A stretch of DNA of 64,000 nt, from positions 3,844,001 through 3,908,000 of the forward strand of contig OZ022511.1 in assembly GCA_963989385.1 (NCBI GenBank). The letters run 5' to 3'. This DNA comes from Ctena decussata. Lineage: Eukaryota > Mollusca > Bivalvia > Lucinida > Lucinidae. The position numbers and the translations under genes are program-made. Under the pieces are notes generated by a model. The model did no database searches, was not told the DNA's origin, and saw only the letters and a program-made list of their open reading frames with translations. Shown here piece by piece: positions 63,585 through 64,000 of the stretch (position 1 is the first letter of the stretch; each line of letters opens with the position of its first letter).

Positions 63585-63870
63585 CTAGTCTTTCAAGAGA
63601 AGCATCTTTGGGTCAACTCTTAAAGAAAAGAATTAGCTCCTGTCAGTTCAGTTCAGTTCGATTCTCTTATCGACGTTACCCAAGTGGCTCAACGGTACGT
63701 AACCATAGTTGCACACACTTGGCGCCGTTTGTCCGTCCAAGCAGCAAAGTCTTTCTTTTAAAGGTAGACCCTGTTTTGAGAGGCGGTTTTTCAGAGAGGC
63801 AAACAAGAAGTCGTGAAAGTTGTCACCCTTTGCAATATTGGTTAAAAAAAAGATGTATCCATACAAAATT
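63585..63870. repeat. PAL-F copy interrupted by a dispersed repeat
   Basis: Left arm GGGTCAACTCTTAAAGAAAA to TTAGCTCCTG (63639). Right arm resumes AAAGTCTTTCTTTTAAAGGT and AGACCCTG at about 63747. Between them is a copy of the 31605-31680 repeat (CAGTTCAGTTCAGTTCG ... CACACTTGGCGCC), inserted near the hairpin tip. Confidence 0.65.
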
Positions 63871-64000
63871 AGTATCATTTAAATTACATGTTACAGAAAG
63901 CACCAGGGAGTTGGGAAAATGTCACCCATCTGATTTTTATTTCCGATCTGATTTATTTACCTTGCTATGTCTGATCAAGTGCTAGCTCTGTGTTGATGAA

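Overview
This is a eukaryotic (metazoan) window. It contains intron-rich genes with GT/AG introns, a ciliary axoneme gene, tRNA-derived SINEs, a Penelope-like reverse transcriptase, LINE fragments and a very high density of short palindromic elements and minisatellite-bearing elements. I infer a lophotrochozoan, most likely a bivalve mollusc. That is from repeat style and gene content, not from a search. No bacterial operons, CRISPR arrays or convincing functional tRNA/rRNA genes were seen.

Four protein genes of non-transposon origin are readable. (1) 15306-19937, plus: a four-exon SAM-dependent methyltransferase of the Rv2258c-like type (355 aa), with an N-terminal winged helix and a C-terminal Rossmann domain. 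(2) 27881-28762, minus: an intact arylamine N-acetyltransferase-like gene (293 aa, single coding exon), with Glu where the family's catalytic Asp is expected. (3) 22073-22952, minus: its tandem paralogue, broken by a 2-nt deletion but keeping the Asp. A Penelope-like RT ORF (24088-25764, minus) lies between the two. (4) 40513-55610, minus: nine coding exons that join in phase to a 499-aa DRC2/CCDC65, a nexin-dynein regulatory complex subunit. All eight introns between its coding exons were traced by hand.

Layout: 1-15 kb is intergenic and repeat-packed; 15.3-19.9 kb methyltransferase; 20-22 kb palindromic elements; 22-28.8 kb NAT paralogues plus PLE; 29-40 kb repeats, including a Helentron-like element (about 31823-35836) that carries a 145-bp satellite with 1160-bp higher-order periodicity and sits inside a LINE reverse transcriptase; 40.5-55.6 kb DRC2, its introns stuffed with foldback, Helentron-like and minisatellite elements; 55.8-64 kb LINE and SINE remnants, a degenerate tandem array and simple repeats.

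The repeats fall into recognisable families, named here for cross-reference. PAL-A: 238-bp palindrome, 9 copies. FB-B: foldback of about 325 bp built from ~30-bp subrepeats, 5 copies, 5-bp target duplications. MITE-C: termini GGCCCCGAGGTTATAAAAC. REP-D: termini CCCAGYGGGCAC with TGACGTCA or AACGTT cores. MITE-E: termini TTAAAGGCCCCATTG. PAL-F: GTCAACTCT / GAGCAAATTC palindrome. HLE: Helentron-like. The genes show no shared pathway; the notable biology is the NAT pair, the orphan methyltransferase and the nested history of the mobile elements.
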